A DNA stretch of 64,000 nt from Paenibacillus oralis (GTDB taxonomy: Bacteria > Bacillota > Bacilli > Paenibacillales > Paenibacillaceae), in assembly GCF_003863965.1 (NCBI RefSeq), contig NZ_RRCN01000001.1, forward strand, positions 1,622,702-1,686,701, written 5' to 3'. The notes under the pieces are model-generated. The model was not told the DNA's origin, made no database searches, and saw nothing but the letters and a program-made list of their open reading frames with translations. Each line of letters opens with the position of its first letter. Position 1 is the stretch's first letter. The position numbers and the translations under genes were made by a program. Shown here piece by piece: positions 1-8,258 of the stretch.

Positions 1-44
1 CTAACATTCTGCACGATAGGCGGATTGTGACGCGATGCAGAACG

Positions 45-80
45 AAACGGACTAGCGTAATGTCGAATGCTAGTCCGTTT
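45..80. terminator. Stem-loop at the 3' end of the HxlR gene
   Basis: A perfect 12-bp inverted repeat (AAACGGACTAGC at 45-56, GCTAGTCCGTTT at 69-80) with a 12-nt loop. It overlaps the last codons of the HxlR gene and could end transcription from either side. The T-run is short, so termination strength is uncertain. Confidence 0.55.
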
Positions 81-429
81 CTGTTTGTTCATTATTCGCC
101 ATTTTGAGCTGCTTTCGCTCGACATGGGCCGCTCCCCATTGATGTAAGGATTCCAAAATCGGAGAAAGGCTCTTGCCGTATTCCGTGATGGAGTATTCCA
201 CTTTCGGCGGGATTTGCGGATAAATGACTCGTTTAACGATCTCTTCCTCCTCCAATTCCCGTAGATGGAGCGTAAGCATCCTTTGAGTGATATCAGGCAG
301 CAATCTTCTTAGCTCATTAAACCGCAAAGGTTTACCTTGAAGCAAATGATAAAGGATCATCGGCTTCCATTTGCCGACGATCGAATCCAGCGCCGCAACG
401 AATTGACATTGGACAGGGTTCTTTTGCAT
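70..429 (-). CDS. HxlR-family transcriptional regulator
   Basis: A 119-residue winged-helix DNA-binding protein of the HxlR type, close to the family's usual size (100-130 residues). The N-terminus has the conserved Cys (NPVQCQF, about residue 8) found in redox- or quinone-sensing members, followed by the family's GKWKPMIL segment, FNELRRLLPDITQRMLT (recognition-helix region) and a VEYSITEYGKSL wing. It is divergent from the azoreductase at 564, with a 134-bp AT-rich intergenic region holding both promoters. HxlR proteins commonly regulate a divergent reductase, so it probably represses the azoreductase and is relieved by quinone or electrophile stress (inference). Confidence 0.9.
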   Translation of the reverse strand: MQKNPVQCQFVAALDSIVGKWKPMILYHLLQGKPLRFNELRRLLPDITQRMLTLHLRELEEEEIVKRVIYPQIPPKVEYSITEYGKSLSPILESLHQWGAAHVERKQLKMANNEQTETD

Positions 430-563
430 ACGTCCGCCTCCCTTACAGTACCTTTTTTAATACTATACCACATTATTGTGCGTACTTCACAAATAAAATA
501 TATATTATATGATTAACCCTAGAAAGGGTATTTAATATAATTACAGAAGGGAAGTTTTGATTC

Positions 564-1196
564 ATGGCAACAGTACTGTACATCACCGCACACCCCCTGG
601 ATTCCCAGTCATCTTTTAGTCTCGCGGTAGGGGAAGAATTTATAGAAGCATATCGTCAAGCAAATCCAGCCGACGAAGTGATTCATTTGGATCTGTACAA
701 AGAGAATATTCCGCAAATCGATGCCGATGTTTTACATGGTTGGGGAAAGATTCGGTCGGGTTCGTCTTTCGATCAACTGTCTGATGCGGAGAAATCAAAA
801 GTAGCTCGTCATGAGGCGATTGTTGATCAATTCGTGGCTGCTGATAAGTACGTATATGTTTCCCCCATGTGGAATTTCTCGATCCCACCGGTTTTGAAAG
901 CATACACGGATGCGACATCAGTTGCGGGTAAGACTTTCAGATATACCAAAAATGGTCCTGTAGGTCTGTTGTCCGGCAAGAAAGCCTTACACATTCAAGC
1001 TAGTGGTTCCGTTTATTCGGAAGGTCCGCTTGCTCCGGTTGAAATGGGATACAGCTATCTTAAAAAGGTTTTACAGTTCTATGGGATTCAATCTATTGAG
1101 GCGATTTTTGTTGAAGGAACGGCATCATTAGAGCAAGCTCCAGCTATTAAAGAAAAAGCAATTGCACATGCGAAGGAAGTTGCCAAACGTTTCTAA
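564..1196 (+). CDS. FMN-dependent NADH-azoreductase
   Basis: A 210-residue flavodoxin-fold NAD(P)H oxidoreductase of the AzoR family, full length. The start ATG follows AGAAGGGAAG. The N-terminal [13 protein letters not shown] segment matches the FMN phosphate-binding loop, and [18 protein letters not shown] (about residues 99-116) is the family hallmark beside the isoalloxazine ring. Family members reduce quinones and azo compounds with NADH by a ping-pong mechanism and protect against thiol-reactive quinones. The divergent HxlR gene is the likely regulator. Cytosolic. Confidence 0.92.
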   Translation: MATVLYITAHPLDSQSSFSLAVGEEFIEAYRQANPADEVIHLDLYKENIPQIDADVLHGWGKIRSGSSFDQLSDAEKSKVARHEAIVDQFVAADKYVYVSPMWNFSIPPVLKAYTDATSVAGKTFRYTKNGPVGLLSGKKALHIQASGSVYSEGPLAPVEMGYSYLKKVLQFYGIQSIEAIFVEGTASLEQAPAIKEKAIAHAKEVAKRF

Positions 1197-1299
1197 TAAG
1201 GGGTTTGGCTGCAAGCTGAACGAGCGCCGCTTTTAGGAAAGAGCAGAGAGTGCAGTATCAGTCGTGGGGGCCAGATGGCTCTAACTTCTACTTTGGAGC

Positions 1300-1336
1300 G
1301 ATTGGAGGGATGGGTTCCCATCCCCTCTTCTGTTCT
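1300..1336 (+). terminator. Intrinsic terminator after the azoreductase
   Basis: GGAGGGATGGG, a 3-nt loop, then CCCATCCCCTC followed by T-rich sequence, about 105 bp downstream of the azoreductase stop codon. The stem is long and GC-rich. Confidence 0.7.
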
Positions 1337-1420
1337 TTGAGTAACCTTCCCCTTTTTTCATGAACAGTAGCGTTGAGCACCTCGGCCCTTTCCAATCTGT
1401 AGTCTACATCCAGTGGACGT

Positions 1421-1610
1421 TGCTCTAACGGACACCAGCGACCTTATCCGCCCATTTCCCGGGTATTTCCCAGGCTAACGGACACACATGACCCTATTCC
1501 TCTCTAAACTAGTTCATCCAGGCCGATTTGAGGTAAATAAGAGCATCTGTGTCCGTTACATTTTGCAAACCTCCGTTTTTCCCCAAATAACGGCTCTGGT
1601 GTCCCTTAGC
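1421..1610. repeat. Quadripartite inverted repeat, family A, copy 1
   Basis: A non-coding element with four copies of a 23-bp motif (TAACGGACAC ... CCTTATT). Two are forward, starting at 1426 and 1476, and two are reverse, starting at 1536 and 1586, so start-to-start spacing is 50, 60 and 50 bp. The outer pair and the inner pair are complementary and could form concentric hairpins. The same element with identical spacing occurs at 8060, 49980 and 63665. It lies between the azoreductase and the MmyB-like regulator, whose gene ends just beyond it. About 80 bp upstream there is also limited similarity to copies 2 and 3 (ACTTCTACTTTGGAG). Function unknown. Confidence 0.9.
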
Positions 1611-1632
1611 CCCCACGTCCCTCTTCTCCACA

Positions 1633-2520
1633 CTAAACTCTTTGAAAAGATTCAAAAGATCCCGGGCGCCGGCTCTGATAATCACTTACCAGCCGCTGCA
1701 TTTTTTCCACCGTGCCGTCTTGATGGGGAACATGGATGGAAACCGTCAGGTTTGAATCGTCCAAATACTGAAACGAAACAAGATCAAAATTCAAGGTCCC
1801 GAGATTCGGACACTGCAGTACCTTGGGAGCATCGATGGCATCGAGAACGTCATGGGTGTCCCAAAATTCCCGAAACTCGCTGCTAACTTGGCACAGCGCC
1901 TTGAACTGCTCAGACCACCAAGGGTCGTCAACGTGACGTGCATATCCGGCGTGGAATTTTGCGGCGATCCGCCGCGCATGCTGTTCCCATTGGTCCCCTT
2001 TGATGTAGCGAAAACGGGGAGATGTAAACGTCATCCAGACAAAATTCCGCTCCCTTTCAGACATAGCCGCGAGTTCCCCGTTCAACGCGCAATAGGCTGC
2101 ATTCCAGGCAATAATGTTCATTCGCGCATCCATAACATTCGACGGGGACAGGTTTTGGCTATCCAAAAAACGTTGAAGCGCAGGTGTTACCTTAGGGGGC
2201 TTCTCTGTTTCGATCAAGGGGAACTGCTTACGGGCAAGATGAAACAAGTGCCTGCGTTCCGACTCATCCAACCGAAGCACTCCCGCTATTCGCTCGAGGA
2301 CCTCGGCGGATACGTTGATATGACGCCCTTGTTCCAAGTAGGTATACCAATCCAATCCCACATCTGCCAACAGAGCGACCTCACCGCGGCGAAGTCCGGG
2401 TGTACGTCTGCGTCCGGACTCCGGCAATCCCGCTTGCTTAGGGGTTATTCGTTCCCGGCGCGTGCGCAAAAAACGGGACAACTCCGCGTAACGATCCAAT
2501 CCGTCCGACATGATCTCCAT
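1633..2520 (-). CDS. XRE-type regulator with MmyB-like ligand-binding domain
   Basis: A 295-residue protein with an N-terminal helix-turn-helix (about residues 10-75; TPGLRRGEVALLADVGLDWYTYLEQGR is the signature of this family) and a C-terminal MmyB-like domain (about 110-270) with PSNVMDARMNIIAWNAAYCAL, the PAS-like fold proposed to bind fatty acids or other small molecules. Length matches the family (260-300). It is transcribed alone. These regulators usually control an adjacent short-chain dehydrogenase or oxidoreductase, but none lies directly next to it here, so the target is unknown. Confidence 0.9.
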   Translation of the reverse strand: MEIMSDGLDRYAELSRFLRTRRERITPKQAGLPESGRRRTPGLRRGEVALLADVGLDWYTYLEQGRHINVSAEVLERIAGVLRLDESERRHLFHLARKQFPLIETEKPPKVTPALQRFLDSQNLSPSNVMDARMNIIAWNAAYCALNGELAAMSERERNFVWMTFTSPRFRYIKGDQWEQHARRIAAKFHAGYARHVDDPWWSEQFKALCQVSSEFREFWDTHDVLDAIDAPKVLQCPNLGTLNFDLVSFQYLDDSNLTVSIHVPHQDGTVEKMQRLVSDYQSRRPGSFESFQRV

Positions 2521-2731
2521 GCCTCCTATCCATTGATGAACGTAGGAGTCCCAATCCTACGATAACCAGATCTCTTCCTAGCCTCGTCAGGTCCATATAC
2601 ACTAGTCTATGTTCTCCTTAGGGAAAATAGCAAGAATGGATGAAGCAGCAATGATCGGCCCAACCTGTTCAATCCAGATTGAAGCAACTGCAAAGCGAAG
2701 TATAATTTCAAGAACCTTGGAGGAAAAAAAG

Positions 2732-3055
2732 ATGTTCGAGCATATTGTGCTATTGAAACTCAAACCCGATGTTTCTATTGACCAACAAGAAGATGCGGTG
2801 AAGCGCGTGCATGCCTTTAAAGGGAACATCCCGGGTATTGTCGATCTAAGCGCCGGGATTAACGTTACGGAGGAAACAGAGCACATGCAGGGCTTTACGC
2901 TGGGGATCAGAGTCACTTTTGAGAATCAGCAAGCTTGCCGGGATTATATTCAGCATCCCCTGCATCAACATTTTTTGCAATCCATTGGCCCATTTGCCGA
3001 AGGGATCGTAGTCATGGATTACCCGAATGAATCAGTGCATCAAAAAGGGAACTAG
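2732..3055 (+). CDS. Dabb-family (stress-responsive alpha/beta barrel) protein
   Basis: A 107-residue protein beginning MFEHIVLLKLK. The ATG at 2732 is chosen over an upstream in-frame ATG because TTGGAGGA precedes it and homologous proteins start at this residue. The pattern of a hydrophobic first strand, PGIVDLSAGINVT in the middle and YIQHPLHQHF near the end is typical of the dimeric ferredoxin-like Dabb fold. Most family members have no proven reaction; some plant members are cyclases or stress proteins. It stands alone between two opposing regulators. Confidence 0.85.
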   Translation: MFEHIVLLKLKPDVSIDQQEDAVKRVHAFKGNIPGIVDLSAGINVTEETEHMQGFTLGIRVTFENQQACRDYIQHPLHQHFLQSIGPFAEGIVVMDYPNESVHQKGN

Positions 3056-3248
3056 ACGCCCGCATTCTTTCATGTTGGCAAACCCTTTTTCCTCGCGTTC
3101 CCTTAGCGCGCATATAACCTGTTTTCGAACCCTCGCTCTCCAGGTCGAGGGTTCGATCGCGTTGCGTCAGGATGCCGCAGCTTATAGCGCTCATTCGCTG
3201 GTCCGCCATCGAAAGGCCACTCGTAGAAGAAGTGCCGAGCAATGCATT

Positions 3249-3935
3249 TTATTTCTCCTGCTCCTTTATCACCTGCTCAATCCCAAGCAGAATCAGCTTC
3301 AAGCCGAACTCAAACGCCCCGTCGGTCCCCATCAGCTCGTACAGCCCGTTCGTGAACATCCTCCGGAACAGTCCTGCTTCCGTCTCGCTCATGGAGTCCA
3401 GCAGGCGGAGCATCTCCTCGCCCGGAAGCGCTTCTGCTCCCTTTTCCTTAAGGATAGCGGAGACATTGCGCTCATGCTGATAAGCGTCCAGAACGAAGAA
3501 GTAGACATAGTTGACAAACGTAGTAATGACTTGCATTTTCTGCTCTTGCTCAAGCGGCGTCGATTCCACGCAGAGCAGCATCCGGTTGGTAAACCGGATA
3601 ATGTCCGGTTCATGGGGGAGCGTCATCATCATGAGCTGCGTGGAGCAGGGATACCGGCTGAGCACGCTCCGTACCGTTCCCGCAAGCCCTGTCAGCTGCT
3701 CCTTCCAGTCTCCCTCGGAGTGAAACTCCTCCAAAATGATTTTCGATACCTGATTAGCCAGCCGCTGGTAGAGGTTCTGCTTGCTCTTGAAGTACCAGTA
3801 CAGAGAGGGAGCCTGAATCCCCAGCCGGTCGGCCAGTCGTCTCATGCTGAATTTCTCGATCCCCCCCTCCCCCAGAAGCTCCCAAGAAGCTTCCAAAATC
3901 CTATCCTCCGAAATTTGAGGCTGCTGCTTTTTCAT
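3249..3935 (-). CDS. TetR-family repressor of the divergent MATE transporter
   Basis: A 228-residue TetR/AcrR regulator. The N-terminal HTH (about residues 9-55: RILEASWELLGEGGIEKFSMRR..., LGIQAPSLYWYFKSK) is followed by a TetR_C-type ligand domain. It is divergent from the MATE gene at 4071. Three near-palindromic CTAACA-type sites lie in the shared intergenic region, which fits a repressor controlling itself and the pump. Its ligand is probably a substrate of the pump (inference). Confidence 0.9.
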   Translation of the reverse strand: MKKQQPQISEDRILEASWELLGEGGIEKFSMRRLADRLGIQAPSLYWYFKSKQNLYQRLANQVSKIILEEFHSEGDWKEQLTGLAGTVRSVLSRYPCSTQLMMMTLPHEPDIIRFTNRMLLCVESTPLEQEQKMQVITTFVNYVYFFVLDAYQHERNVSAILKEKGAEALPGEEMLRLLDSMSETEAGLFRRMFTNGLYELMGTDGAFEFGLKLILLGIEQVIKEQEK

Positions 3936-3950
3936 CGTTATCCGCCCTTT

Positions 3951-4040
3951 TATCTAACAGTGTAAGTTTATGCTTTACAGGTCTATAGTTTCATGATATC
4001 ATCTAACACTGTAAGGTTCAAACTAACACTGTTAGATAAG
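3951..4040. promoter_or_regulatory. Three operator copies between tetR and MATE genes
   Basis: Three copies of a near-palindrome with core CTAACACTGTTAG: at about 3953-3966 (TCTAACAGTGTAAG), 4001-4015 (ATCTAACACTGTAAG) and 4023-4037 (CTAACACTGTTAGAT). They sit between the divergent starts at 3935 and 4071. The first is next to the tetR start and the last overlaps the likely MATE promoter/leader, as expected for TetR-type operators. Confidence 0.8.
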
Positions 4041-4070
4041 AACAAATATATAAAGAAAGTGGTGACCCGC

Positions 4071-5423
4071 ATGGATGCAGAAAACCTCCATTATTTTGAA
4101 AAAGCACCGATCGCTAAAGCCGTAGCTCACTTCGCTGTACCAATGATGTTAGGTACGTCAATGAGTGTCATCTATTCCATCTTGAATGCCTATTTCCTTG
4201 GTACGCTGGGCAATACCGCCATGTTAACCGCACTCGCATTAACTTTGCCGTTATTCGCGATCATCATGGCTCTAGGCAACTTGATTGGCATAGGCAGCGG
4301 TACCTTCATCTCCCGTTTGCTGGGTGAGAAAAAATATGAGGATGTAAAGCATGTGTCTTCATTCGCCTTTTACAGCAGTTTAGTTCTCGGTCTTATCTTA
4401 ATTGCCGTTGGCCTCCCGTTGATCGACCCAATTGTTCATGGCCTGGGGGCAACGCCTGACTCCTTCGGCTTCACGAAGGACTATGTCACGATTATGCTTA
4501 TGGGTTCACCATTCGTCGTGTTATTCTTCACGCTGGAGAATATCGTGCGTTCGGAGGGTGCGGCTGTCACGTCGATGATCGGTATGATTCTGAGTGTTGT
4601 CGTGAATATTATTCTCGATGCGCTGGCCATCTTCGTTTTCCATTGGGGCGTGATCGGCGTTGCGTCTGCTACGGTCATTTCTAACTTGGTTGCGAGTGTA
4701 TTCTACGCCTTCCATATGGGATATAAGAGCCAATTTTTAACCGTCTCCGTAAAATGGTTCAGGGCTACCAAGGATATTCTGAGCAATGTATTCAAAATCG
4801 GAGTTCCCGTCTTTATTATGAGTATCTTCTTGGGTGCAATGTCGCTTATCTTTAACCATTTTCTTGTCGAATATGGAGATCAGGCCGTAGCGGCTTACGG
4901 AATTTCATCGCGTTTATTGCAGTTTCCTGAGTTTATTCTGATGGGTTTATGCGAGGGAGTCGTGCCGCTCATTGCCTTCTCTTTTGCAGCGGATAAATTA
5001 CGCATGAAGCATACCATAGGATTCACGATCAAAACGATTGTGGCGTTAGCCGTCGTGTTCGGCGTCATCGTCTATCTGATTTCCGACCACTTGATTGGTT
5101 TATTTTCGAATGACCCGCAATTAATTGAAATGGGCAGCTACATTCTGCATGTGACGTTCTTATCCTTGTTCATTACTGGAATGACCACGTTGTTTACGGG
5201 GATCTTCCAAGCAACAGCGCAAGGAACCGCCGCGTTCATGATGTCCGTTATTCAGGGAATTACTCTGATTCCTGTGTTGTTTATTGCCAATCAAATGAGC
5301 GGCTTCCACGGGGTGGTCTGGTCGCTCGTCATTGCCGATGCAGTAGCGTTCCTTGTTGGAGCCATCATGCTGTATGCGCTGCGGAATAAATTGCAGCCGG
5401 ATTTGGAAATTTTAGCACAGTAG
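4071..5423 (+). CDS. MATE-family multidrug efflux transporter (MepA-like)
   Basis: A 450-residue, 12-helix membrane protein of the multidrug and toxic compound extrusion family, normal length. The ATG at 4071 is preferred because GTGGTGACC precedes it and the motif ENLHYFEKAPIAKAVAHFAVPMM is typical of MepA-like N-termini; the in-frame ATG at 3993 lies inside the operator region. Repeated half-structures (ALALTLPLFAIIMALGNLIGIGSGTFISR in the first half) are visible. It exports cationic drugs in exchange for Na+ or H+ across the cytoplasmic membrane. The adjacent TetR gene and operators indicate substrate-inducible expression. Confidence 0.92.
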   Translation: MDAENLHYFEKAPIAKAVAHFAVPMMLGTSMSVIYSILNAYFLGTLGNTAMLTALALTLPLFAIIMALGNLIGIGSGTFISRLLGEKKYEDVKHVSSFAFYSSLVLGLILIAVGLPLIDPIVHGLGATPDSFGFTKDYVTIMLMGSPFVVLFFTLENIVRSEGAAVTSMIGMILSVVVNIILDALAIFVFHWGVIGVASATVISNLVASVFYAFHMGYKSQFLTVSVKWFRATKDILSNVFKIGVPVFIMSIFLGAMSLIFNHFLVEYGDQAVAAYGISSRLLQFPEFILMGLCEGVVPLIAFSFAADKLRMKHTIGFTIKTIVALAVVFGVIVYLISDHLIGLFSNDPQLIEMGSYILHVTFLSLFITGMTTLFTGIFQATAQGTAAFMMSVIQGITLIPVLFIANQMSGFHGVVWSLVIADAVAFLVGAIMLYALRNKLQPDLEILAQ

Positions 5424-5442
5424 AAAACAAAACAAATAACAC

Positions 5443-5487
5443 GAAAGAAGGCAGGATCAGGGCACTCCCCGTTCCCGCCTTCTTAGG
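5443..5487 (+). terminator. Terminator after the MATE gene
   Basis: GAAAGAAGGC ... GCCTTCTTA inverted repeat beginning 20 bp after the MATE stop codon. It also lies close to the 3' end of the convergent padR gene and may serve both. Confidence 0.7.
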
Positions 5488-5509
5488 CACATTGGGGAAT
5501 AGGCTATTG

Positions 5510-6079
5510 TCAGATATGGTTCACCGTTCTACTCGCAAGCTTATGCTGCTTTAACACCTCCAGCATCCTATTACACCAGAGGATACTTGCCTCCTCGAAG
5601 TTTATCCCCATTTCTATAACGGAAATTGTAGAAAACAGAGGGTTATTGACGTCAGGGCTCTGTTCTTGAAAGGAAGAAATCCTCTCTCTATAATCCTCTA
5701 ACGTGCGTTCATGTTGTTCTTTATTCTTCTCTATCAGGTTAATTAGGTCTTCCGGTCTTACTAACCAAGCACTGTACTGCTTCAACAGAAAGGTATCCGT
5801 ATCACCTGCTTCAGGAAGCTCTAACACCCATGACTTTAAAGCATTAATACCATTAGGCGTAATTTTGTAAATTTTCCGGGGCGGACGATAAGAATCTTGT
5901 TCAATGGCTTGCAATTCAATAAGTTCGGCTTCCTCCAGTTTCGATAGAGATGGATAAAGCTGATTATTGTTAATTTTATAAAAATGAGTAATTCTGCTGT
6001 TGATTTGCTGCTTCATTTCATATCCACTTAATGGTTCCCTCGCCAATAGTCCAAGTAAAGTGTACTGGATATTATTCAT
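5510..6079 (-). CDS. PadR-family transcriptional regulator
   Basis: A 189-residue PadR regulator with an N-terminal winged helix (residues 1-80: YTLLGLLAREPLSGYEMKQQINS, LYPSLSKLEEAELI, PPRKIYKITPNG) and a C-terminal Vir_act_alpha_C-like dimerization region (about 95-175). It is divergent from the hydrolase at 6229, with a perfect palindrome in the shared promoter region. PadR proteins usually repress a divergent detoxification or transport gene, so the hydrolase is the likely target. Confidence 0.9.
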   Translation of the reverse strand: MNNIQYTLLGLLAREPLSGYEMKQQINSRITHFYKINNNQLYPSLSKLEEAELIELQAIEQDSYRPPRKIYKITPNGINALKSWVLELPEAGDTDTFLLKQYSAWLVRPEDLINLIEKNKEQHERTLEDYRERISSFQEQSPDVNNPLFSTISVIEMGINFEEASILWCNRMLEVLKQHKLASRTVNHI

Positions 6080-6155
6080 TAAGTTCTCCTCTCTCCAACT
6101 ATTAGTTCATATATTGTCATTCAGGCAATTAAGTTAATTATAACATAAAGCTATA

Positions 6156-6217
6156 TTGACATATATAATTACATGGAATAATATTAACACGTGTTAAGTT
6201 TAACATAATATAAGGAG
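6156..6217 (+). promoter_or_regulatory. Promoter, PadR-type operator and RBS of the hydrolase gene
   Basis: TTGACA at 6156-6161, a 17-bp spacer and TAATAT at 6179-6184 form a near-consensus sigma-A promoter. A perfect 14-bp palindrome (TTAACACGTGTTAA, 6184-6197) overlaps the end of the -10 and the start site, a good position for a repressor such as the divergent PadR. AAGGAG follows at 6212-6217. Confidence 0.75.
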
Positions 6218-6228
6218 TGTGAATAATT

Positions 6229-7431
6229 GTGAAAATTATTTTTAATGATCAGACTTTTTCATTCAAATTGCTTCGCACAATGGGTTACGCAGCTTTTGGC
6301 GGGGCGGATATTGGCGAATGCTTATCTACTGCCTACCGAATTAAAGAAGGTAATTTTGAAAGCTGGTATGAGGAATGGCTGAGAACAGCAAACAGGGTTC
6401 ATCGGGAAGCCGACGAAAGCAGCAAAAATGGCAATAAGATCAGCGCAAGAGACTTCTATTTGCGTGCATCAAATTATTATCGTACAGCCGAATTTTTTCT
6501 GCATGGCAATCCGTTGGATAAACGTATTCTCGAAACATGGGGGCTGAGCCGGAGCACATTCAGACAGGCTCTTACTTTACTTAATCTTCATTGGGAGATT
6601 GTTACTATTCCTTATGAAAATACTGAGCTGCCAGGTTACTTATATTTAGCCGGAAATCGACCAGGCCCTGTTTTGATTGTTCACGGAGGATATGATTCCA
6701 CTGCAGAAGAGCTTTATTTCCAAGTCGTTATCTCTGCTTTAGAAAGAGGTTATCATTGTTTGGTATTCGAGGGGCCAGGACAAGGAGCCGTTATACGCGA
6801 ACAGCAAATTCCATTCAGACATGACTGGGAGGCTGTTGTAACTCCTGTTGTCGATTATCTGGCCAAACGTCCGGAAGTCATTTCCGACAAAATCGCGTTA
6901 ATGGGTATTAGTTTAGGCGGGTATTTGGCTCCGCGCGCAGCTGCTTATGAACACAGGCTCGCTGCTTGCATAGCGAATGACGGTTTATTCTCCTTCCAAG
7001 TGGGGGCAATAGCTGCGGGGTTAGGCGGTAAAGCAGGCGGTGAATTCGATTTAAGCTCACCAGAGACGGAGGATTTTATCGCGTCGATTATGGCCCAAGA
7101 TACAGGCATTCGGTGGGGAATTGAAAATGGGGGTTTCACCTTTTCAGCAGCTAATCTGGAAGAACTTGTGCACAAAACGGAACCTTTTACTTTAGAAGGC
7201 GTTGCTGAACAAATCCAGTGTCCCGTGCTTGTTTGCGAAGCGGAACATGATCACGCCTTTGCAGGACAGCCCGAACGATTATACAAAGCTTTAAGGGGTC
7301 CCAAAACATATATGAAGTTTACTGCGGAAGATTCTGCTGAGGAACACTGCCATTTTGGAGCACTGAAATTGGCTAACCACCGTATATTCAACTGGTTGGA
7401 TCAAGTTTTGACAAATAAAGTGAGCGAGTGA
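6229..7431 (+). CDS. Alpha/beta hydrolase (FrsA / 2,6-dihydropseudooxynicotine hydrolase-like)
   Basis: A 400-residue hydrolase starting with GTG 11 nt after AAGGAG. The N-terminal third (1-130) is the helical cap typical of this subgroup. The core has HGG (oxyanion, GPVLIVHGGYDS), the nucleophile in GISLGG (Ser228), an acid in EAEHDHAF (about Asp341) and a base in EEHCHFG (His373 or His375). Related enzymes cleave C-C or ester bonds in nicotine intermediates and other ketones; the substrate here cannot be told. No signal peptide, so cytosolic. Probably repressed by the divergent PadR. Confidence 0.85.
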   Translation: MKIIFNDQTFSFKLLRTMGYAAFGGADIGECLSTAYRIKEGNFESWYEEWLRTANRVHREADESSKNGNKISARDFYLRASNYYRTAEFFLHGNPLDKRILETWGLSRSTFRQALTLLNLHWEIVTIPYENTELPGYLYLAGNRPGPVLIVHGGYDSTAEELYFQVVISALERGYHCLVFEGPGQGAVIREQQIPFRHDWEAVVTPVVDYLAKRPEVISDKIALMGISLGGYLAPRAAAYEHRLAACIANDGLFSFQVGAIAAGLGGKAGGEFDLSSPETEDFIASIMAQDTGIRWGIENGGFTFSAANLEELVHKTEPFTLEGVAEQIQCPVLVCEAEHDHAFAGQPERLYKALRGPKTYMKFTAEDSAEEHCHFGALKLANHRIFNWLDQVLTNKVSE

Positions 7432-7437
7432 TAGATT

Positions 7438-7975
7438 CTATTTATACGATCTGATTGAAGAAAGACATACCGCTGCTGAAGCCGTACTTCAAGCCGGGCA
7501 TATCCCTGCTGGGATCGAGCAATTTTTCAAGGAAAGTCCAATGAAAATTAGGAAGAGATGGATCGACGAGTCCGATGTCTATATCCTGATTCTCGGAGGA
7601 TTCTATGGTTTAACGCTTCCTGATGATGAATCCAAGAGCTATACGCAGTGGGAATACGAGTATGCCGGAGAAGCGGACAAACCCAGATTTGCTTTTGTGG
7701 TCACGGATGAAGCATTAAGACAAAAGCCATACGACTTCACAGCAATTGAATACTATCAGGAGTTTCAAGAGTTTAAGCAATCGGTCATGGAACAAGTCCC
7801 TATCTATTATGTTGAAGATGTACGGCACATTAAAATGGTACTTCGTGACCAATTGCCGGTGTATGCAGCAAGAGACGATTTGTATGGCTGGGTTTCCGGC
7901 AAGGATGTCCCGGACGTTCAATAGCTGTTGGAAGAGAATGCAAGATTAAAGGCGGAGTTGGAGAAAAAGAAATAA
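7438..7975 (+). pseudogene. Broken DUF4062-type gene
   Basis: The reading frame is open from about 7442 (DLIEERHTAAEAVLQAGH) with no start codon or ribosome binding site. It continues through MKIRKRWIDESDVYILILGG to a stop at 7922-7924. The same frame then resumes with LLEENARLKAELEKKK to about 7975. DUF4062 proteins (effector-associated, TIR-like fold) normally begin with a KKIFISST-type strand that is missing here. So the gene has lost its 5' end and gained a late stop. The longest ATG-started piece is 7541-7924 (127 residues). A family A repeat follows immediately. Confidence 0.75.
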
Positions 7976-7981
7976 GAAAAA

Positions 7982-8242
7982 CGCCTGACGGCGTCCTTTA
8001 GTGGCCCTGACTTCTACTTTGGAGTGTTGGAGGCTCTTCCTAAACTTTGAACGTTTCTCTAACGGACACCAGCGACCTTATCCGACCATTTCCCGGGTAT
8101 TTCCCAGTCTAACGGACACAAACGACCCTATTTCGCTCTAAACCCGTTCATCCAGGCCGATTTGAGGTAAATAAGGTCTTCTGTGTCCGTTACATTTTAC
8201 AAACCTCTGTTTTTCCTCAAATAACGGCTCTGGTGTCCCTTA
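7982..8242. repeat. Quadripartite inverted repeat, family A, copy 2, with 5' extension
   Basis: Motif copies start at 8060 and 8110 (forward) and 8170 and 8220 (reverse), spacing 50-60-50. About 75 bp upstream (from CGCCTGACGGCGTCC at 7983) are nearly identical to the stretch before copy 3 at 49902, so copies 2 and 3 form a unit of about 262 bp. It lies between the broken DUF4062 gene and a cluster of gene fragments. Confidence 0.9.
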
Positions 8243-8258
8243 AAAGAACGCGCCTAGA

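Noticed and set aside
1852-2565. Plus-strand open frame of 237 residues opposite the MmyB-like gene.
   Set aside because: Composition is not protein-like and the opposite strand encodes a clear family protein.
3126-3156. Perfect hairpin CGAACCCTCG/CGAGGGTTCG with a GGTTCGA, resembling a tRNA T-arm.
   Set aside because: No acceptor, D-arm or anticodon arm fits around it; no tRNA structure can be drawn.
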